Shown piece by piece: positions 18,251 through 23,623 of a DNA stretch of 23,623 nucleotides. The notes under the pieces were generated by a model. The model saw only the letters and a program-made list of their open reading frames with translations, did no database searches and had not been told where the DNA came from. The stretch is from Hamiltosporidium magnivora (taxonomy: Eukaryota; Microsporidia; Dubosqiidae): the NCBI GenBank assembly GCA_004325065.1, contig PITI01000086.1:1-23623 (forward strand), in the 5' to 3' direction. How positions within the stretch are numbered: the stretch's first letter is position 1; each line of letters begins with the position of its first letter. The translations under genes and the position numbers were made by a program.

Positions 18251-19399
18251 GTATGAAACAAAAAGTAATCAATTCTGCTTAATTACTTTGACTCTGAACT
18301 TTTACTTTTTACTTTTTTTCACGCAATTTTTTTTAACAGTGCACAATAATATAATTTTATATTTATTTTTGAATTATAATGATTAAATAGAATGGTAATA
18401 CGATACATACGGGTCTAATTCATGTGAGGTTTTTACTGCCTACTTCTGTCTGTTTTCTTGTAAAATAAAATATTTTTAATACATGAATGCCTATGGCACA
18501 TCTCTATTTCTTTATTAGGCATCTCAAGAACCTGACTAATCCTTTCCTAGACGTTTTCCGAAACCTTATAATCACAGCTAAAAACATAAAATAAGGAAAA
18601 TTTTATTTTATTTAATGGTTCTTTTGGTTCGTAATATATAAGTTTATTTCATGCAGGTTGAATAGAAAAATTTTTTAAGCTATATTCCCGTTTACAACTA
18701 TGGTTTTGTAAATTTGCATTTTTTATCAGATTAAAAAGCCATTGCATGATCTTATCTCTAATACTAGTGTATTATTTAATTTTTTACTTTGAAGATGGAT
18801 TTTTCTTCGTTAAAATTGTGAAAGAAGGCGACGAGTTTGCCAATCCAATCCAAATTTTAATCTCGACTATTTCACAACTTTGAATTTTGTAAGGTTACAA
18901 ATTTTGTGTCATTTAGCTTTAATGCTTGCATTCTTTGTTATCTATCAGTTCATTAGATTCTCATATATATTAGCAAAAGCTTTTTGAAATCTGTGAACTG
19001 TCGATATAAATTTGAGTTAAATCTATCAATGGCAAAAACAACCTTCGGATTTTAATATAATATGAAATCAGTATTCTAGTACATTTTTAATTAGAATCAG
19101 GGAATTCGACTTATACATATAAATTCATTTTTCCTTAAAGAACTCAAAGAAACTTGATAAAAAACAAATTATATTTATAATTTACTCTATATTTTTTTCG
19201 ATTTATCAATCTTAGAAAATCTTAACAAAATTTAATTGAATTTTCAATATAAATATAATGAAATAAGTCTATTATGTGAGATTTTATTCTAATAATTGTT
19301 GTATATTAGAGATTAAATGAAATTCCTCCGTTTAAAAATAAAAATTTTCAATATATACTTACTTGGTTAATTATGAAACTATTATATGTATAAATTTCA
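18251..19399. other. AT-rich intergenic stretch, no gene seen
   Basis: No frame or repeat that I can support. There is no C-run start signal before the pseudogene that begins at 19400. Confidence 0.55.
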
Positions 19400-20852
19400 A
19401 TGGATATGCAAAATAAAAAAATGAACCAGGTTTCTATATGTATTGGATTATTGAGTGCTTCTTTTTGTGTATTGTTGATATTTGTATCAGTTTATATTGG
19501 TAAAAAAATGAAAAACCAACTTTTGGAAGAATTTAAAATCTTTGGAAAATCACAGTTTGCAACTCTTTTAAAAGAACAAGTTAAGTATAATAATAATTGG
19601 ATTTACAAATTTTAAAATGAAGGATTCAAATGTATTGGGATTTTGTTATTCTTGCAGCCAAATGGAGAAAATGATTGCAGTTATAAATTTTTTTGATAAA
19701 ATAAGTCAAAAAAATAATGCAAAAGAAGACAAATTACAGTTTTATGTAATTAAGAAACACGCTGATAAAATCAAGGATACTAATTTGGTCATACCTCCGT
19801 ATATTTTCTCATTGAAGAAATTAAAAGAATTTAAAGATAAAATAACCCCGGTGTTTTGACTAGTTTTGGATTACATTTGACACTAAATACATCTGAAATA
19901 AATGTTATTAATAAACTTGTAACATTATCTGAAGAATTAGCAAGTGAAATAGAAGTATTTAGTTTTTTGAATGCGAATTTACAAGATAAATCGATTCAAA
20001 TTTCGATAGCGGGTGATAAATTAAAGAACGGAACTAAGAATGATTTGAATTTGTTTCAAAGTTCGACAAATATTTCACTGAAACGAAAGTTCAGAGCGCT
20101 TTTTTAGTCTTTATTTTACATAAAGCCAACATTTTTGATAAAAATAATTTAATGACTCTTTTCTTAAAAGTATAATCTCAGATGATTCTTTAAGAGAGAT
20201 TTTATTAGCCTTCATAAGTGATATTTACATGTACTTTGTCAAATTCGAAAAATATTCATTTTATCATAATTACAAAATTGAAGTGTTTTTAAGAAAGTTA
20301 AAACATATTAAAAACTACTTAAAATCTAAAGAAGGTCTTGAATGGATTCAATACGAGGTTAGAGAGTTTATATTTTTTGGGCTCGAGACACTTATTTCTA
20401 TATTTATTGAACAAAAAAATGATATAATGAAAAGCTTTGATGATATAGAAACTTTTCTGGGTAATTTTAAAAGTTTTATTTCAATTCAAGATAAAGATTC
20501 ACTGGTTTTAAAAATTTACGAGAACATTGAAGATAAATATAATTTAATTTTAGGCGAGATTATCGGATCCACAAAAGAATTTCTAACAAAATTCTCTCAA
20601 AATTATTCAAATAACAAATTTGGAACGGCTACTGAATCTAATTTGCAAGAAAGTATAAAATTTCTAGCAAAGACAATTTTAACAGAATTACTGAAGAACG
20701 AATACATGTCAATCATAATAATGAATCTGATTCGGGTTTATAGGGGTGGTTTTGATGATCCTGGTTGTAATGACGAAATAACGATGGTAAAACTCATAAA
20801 AAAAGGATTATTATGTATCTCTAGGTTTATGTCGGCTATTTATATTGATTAA
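19400..20852 (+). pseudogene. Membrane-anchored protein gene broken into five frames, unrecognised
   Basis: Successive open segments in changing frames join into one plausible protein of roughly 480 residues: 19400-19615, 19617-19859, 19841-20107, about 20104-20168 and 20148-20852. The first starts with ATG and a probable membrane span (SICIGLLSASFCVLLIFVSV, residues 12-31). The later ones are K/E/N/S-rich and helical; the last alone has over 200 codons, including EGLEWIQYEVREFIFFGLET, and its sense extends upstream of its first ATG to 20148. Each break lies next to a short A or T run (19611, 19854, 20101, 20166), so either one-base indels ruined the gene or the assembly has homopolymer errors. 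Open segments of this length are unusual for a long-dead gene in DNA this AT-rich, so decay is recent or apparent. I do not recognise the family. Confidence 0.6.
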
Positions 20853-22189
20853 AAACCTATATTTATAATTGAAATATCTCTTAATATTTCTTAATATTTC
20901 TAAACATGATATTTTTGATATCTTTCAAATTTTTTTAAAATAATTAGCAACAAAAATTAATGAAGAAATATCGATTAGTTTCCGACCATGTATTATATAC
21001 TTTTGATCAGATTGAGCTTAAAATCTAAAATAAACCTTTTTTGATTCGATAGTTGTCATTTTATACAGAAATCCGTAAAAACGTTTCTGGGGTTAAAATT
21101 TTTAACCTAACATGTAAATTTTTTTTACATTGCTCTAGGTTTCTAGAATGCGAAAATATTTGTAAAAATTATTATTTAATCCAAACTCGGGCCTGTTTTG
21201 TTATATTGTGTCAAAATATAGAGCAAACACAAAAATTTGCAGCTCTTAGATTTTCCTAAAATATGTAGGAATATTTTAATCAAAAGCAACGATTTTCAAG
21301 TTGAAAATGATCAAAATCGACCTTTCCCTAAAAAAGGATTTTTGTGTTTAATATAGACTTTAAACTTATATTTAGGATTGAATTATTGTTAGATGAAGTA
21401 AAAATCAATTTGCTACAAAATTATAAGAAAAGGCATATTTATGAGGTCTAAACCAAAAAATTGGATTTTTATGGTCTGCGAATTCTTCAGCCTGCTTTGG
21501 GCTATGAAATCAAACAATCTGATAGATTTTGGTTCTAATATACAATATGAAATGTATTTTTATACAAAGAAAAAAAGTTAAAAACGCAGGATCTTTCTTG
21601 AAGCTTCAAATGATGGGATTACTAGCTCTAAAATAAGAGCTTGAAAACTAATCTGGTTGGCGCACAAGAGAAATATTTATAATCTGCATTTAAATATTCA
21701 GAAAATAATAAATTATACAGACAAACGAATTAATTATAACGTTGTTTAAAAAACTTTGAAAATGTTTATAAAGTCTAATAATGAACTAAACCTAATGAAT
21801 TATTTCCAAAATTTACGAAACGAAAAAGCTCGATATTTGTTTTGGATATAAAAAACTATAATAAATCCACATATGTTGGCATTTTCATAAGAATTTTTTA
21901 AACTTTGAAGAAAAATCAAAAAAAAATATTTTTTTTTGTTGATAGACCAGTCTTTTTATTTGTGCACTCTTGAATAATATTTATAACTTTGTAACTTTCT
22001 GAGAAAAATTATTTAAGATTTCTTAAAAGCATCGGATTCGTGTAAAAATCTGTTCTGAATTTAGCAGGTGGTATACAAAGAAATAATTTAACCAAACTGG
22101 ACTTTGTTAAAATATTAGAGTGTTATTAAATGTTGATGAGATATACAAAAGGAGGTAAATATATTGCACATTAATGCAAATATCTTTAA
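20853..22189. other. AT-rich intergenic stretch, no gene seen
   Basis: An open frame at 21053-21259 starts with TTG, is Cys/Phe-rich without similarity to anything I know and has no start signal, so I do not call it. No array or RNA gene was seen. Confidence 0.55.
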
Positions 22190-22243
22190 AGATTCCCGAG
22201 ATCTCTAAGGGCTGTAGCGCTGCAGAGTTAATTAGTTAGTTAG
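22190..22243 (+). mobile_element. LINE-like 3' tail ending in a TTAG microsatellite
   Basis: GATTCCCGAGATCTCTAAGG is followed by GGCTGTAGCGCTGCAGAG and then TTAATTAGTTAGTTAG. The end resembles GGGCTGTAGTGCCGAG plus AATAAATAAA of the 12546-12835 fragment. A constant end followed by a 4-bp simple repeat is the usual 3' end of several arthropod non-LTR families. Only about 50 bp remain, so it is a severely 5'-truncated insertion. Confidence 0.5.
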
Positions 22244-23623
22244 TGCAAATACCTATAAAAACTAATAACATTGTAGGTAATAATCCAATGAACATACAAT
22301 ACGGAATAATTACACATACTTTGTAAATGTAAAGCTAAAGAATCATCTTACAACTCAAAATATATTGTCATCGAAATTCAATTAAGAATAAATCAAGCTA
22401 TAAAAAGCAATGATGAACAAAAGAACAAATAAACCAATTTATGATGAACTTGTACTGAGTTATAATTTTTAGATAAATAAAAAATAATTGTTATACATGG
22501 TGACGACCCAAAACATTATCGTGTCTGATAAACTATTCCATTATTTACAACAAAACATTTTATTAATAACTGTATTTCATAATTACACCGCCCCCTCATT
22601 ATGTCTCCCTGCTTAATTTTATCCTGGCTAATGATTAAATTTACAGATCATTTCAGCTGCTATATCGCATGAGATCTGAAAAAATTATATTTATGCCCTT
22701 TCGGTACACAAAAACATCTTTTTTTCGCGGAAAAATACCTTTTTTGTAAGGAAGTAAGGGAATTAAATAGAATGGGACTGTTTTAAAAGCAAAGAATTTT
22801 TAAATAAATTGAAAATAATTAAAATTAAATACAGAAACAAAGTTAAAAATAATAAAAAAAAGGCAATGTAAAATTACCAATAGAAAAAAACTTCAATCGT
22901 AATCTATTTTGGTTGTTCCATTCTTTAAATGTTTGTTACCTCATTGGTTTTTTTATTTTTCCTTTAAATACGTACTTTTTTTATTCAAATCTAAAAATAT
23001 GAAAATTTAAAAAAATAAAGAAAATATATTTTAAGTTATTAAAATATACTTTTGATAAAAAGATACACCGAATATATTTTTAAACCATTATTTTAACATA
23101 GTTTTATCCCAGTTCATGTAATTTAACAAGGGAAGGCAATAAAGAACAACAATAGAACAGAATAAAATAGAGAAAGGGGCAGCATAAAATATGATCAAAT
23201 TTTATGTAAAAATTTATTATGGAATTTTTAGCAGAACCGAGCTTATAAACTATGAGAATCTAATTGAAACGGTAGAAATTTTTAAATTTTAATGTGAAAA
23301 TATTGGTGTAGGTCCTAGAAAATGGCATTTTATTCCCGTTTTTTATATTTTTTTGATATACGACATAAATAAATAAGACATTTGTTGTCATGGGTCAATA
23401 AATCTCTCCATTCCGAATATAACACCCGGTATTTCCACATACCGCCTATTATTTGCAATAATTTTATAGAACACCGTTAATTTCTATATATTGATTCCAA
23501 AGCCCATATCATTAGAAAAAAGAGGATTTCTTTTGATTTCATGAGTTCAAAAACGCCTGTAAGACTTTTAAATTTGAATTACTCAAAAAAATTAGTTCAA
23601 ATGCGCATTATTATGCAAAAAAG
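22244..23623. other. AT-rich stretch with a possible LTR/primer-binding junction, no gene
   Basis: No ORF of note. At 22488-22509 TTGTTATACA abuts TGGTGACGACCC, which could be an LTR end plus a primer-binding site, but I could not find the LTR's start or any gag-pol frame. A GC-richer patch at 23390-23445 (TCTCCATTCCG, ACACCCGG) is unexplained. Confidence 0.35.

Noticed and set aside
21053..21259. Plus-strand frame of 68 residues, Cys/Phe-rich
   Set aside because: TTG start, no start signal and no similarity I can recognise; isolated in non-coding DNA.
21294..21326. Imperfect inverted repeat around CGATTTTCAA / CAAAATCG
   Set aside because: Short and AT-rich with mismatched spacing; expected by chance in this composition and not next to a gene.
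1..23623. tRNA, rRNA and CRISPR features
   Set aside because: Looked for B-box-like GGTTCGA words, rRNA-like conserved blocks and spaced direct repeats; none was convincing. The tandem arrays present have no spacers and are partly coding.

Overview
The window looks like nuclear DNA of a microsporidian with an expanded, gene-poor and very AT-rich genome. Three observations support this. Intronless ORFs carry a short C-run (CACCCCC, ACCCCC, CCCTCC or ACACCC) at or just upstream of the ATG, which is the CCC-like start signal known from microsporidia. A minimal NOB1 is present, shorter than its yeast and animal relatives. There is also a small secreted kinase-like protein and a Merlin (IS1595-type) transposase relic. 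The long, decayed intergenic stretches and a LINE-like tail of arthropod type would fit a Hamiltosporidium-like parasite of crustaceans, but the genus is a guess.

Layout. 1-1220 (minus): 5' part of a gene with M1-aminopeptidase/TAF2-like blocks, riddled with AACACCCC-based repeats and running off the left edge; the same motif continues through its upstream DNA to about 1565. 1630-2430: decayed repeat R2. 3294-3433: 61-bp tandem repeat. 3449-5203 (minus): large charged protein with two internal repeat arrays, unrecognised. 7140-7610 (plus): relic of a homeobox gene. 7914-9131 (minus): signal-peptide-bearing kinase fold whose catalytic HRD is HNN, so probably a pseudokinase. 10275-11090: repeats R1 and R2 side by side. 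11330-12016 (plus): NOB1, the 20S pre-rRNA endonuclease. 12546-12835: LINE/SINE-like fragment. 13165-13810 (minus): dead Merlin transposase. 14010-15475: an R1-R2-R1 block with R1 in inverted orientation. 16200-18250: decayed, coding-like minus strand. 19400-20852 (plus): a membrane-anchored protein gene broken into five frames. 22190-22243: second LINE-like tail. The rest is AT-rich DNA without recognisable genes.

Only four genes appear intact as far as they can be seen (one is cut by the window edge). They do not form an operon or pathway: TAF2 would act in TFIID-dependent transcription, NOB1 in small-subunit maturation, the kinase-like protein probably outside the parasite cytoplasm, and the 584-residue protein is unknown. 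Most of the remaining structure is mobile-element debris and decayed genes, with two unidentified repeat families (R1, R2) that always occur next to each other when R1 is present.
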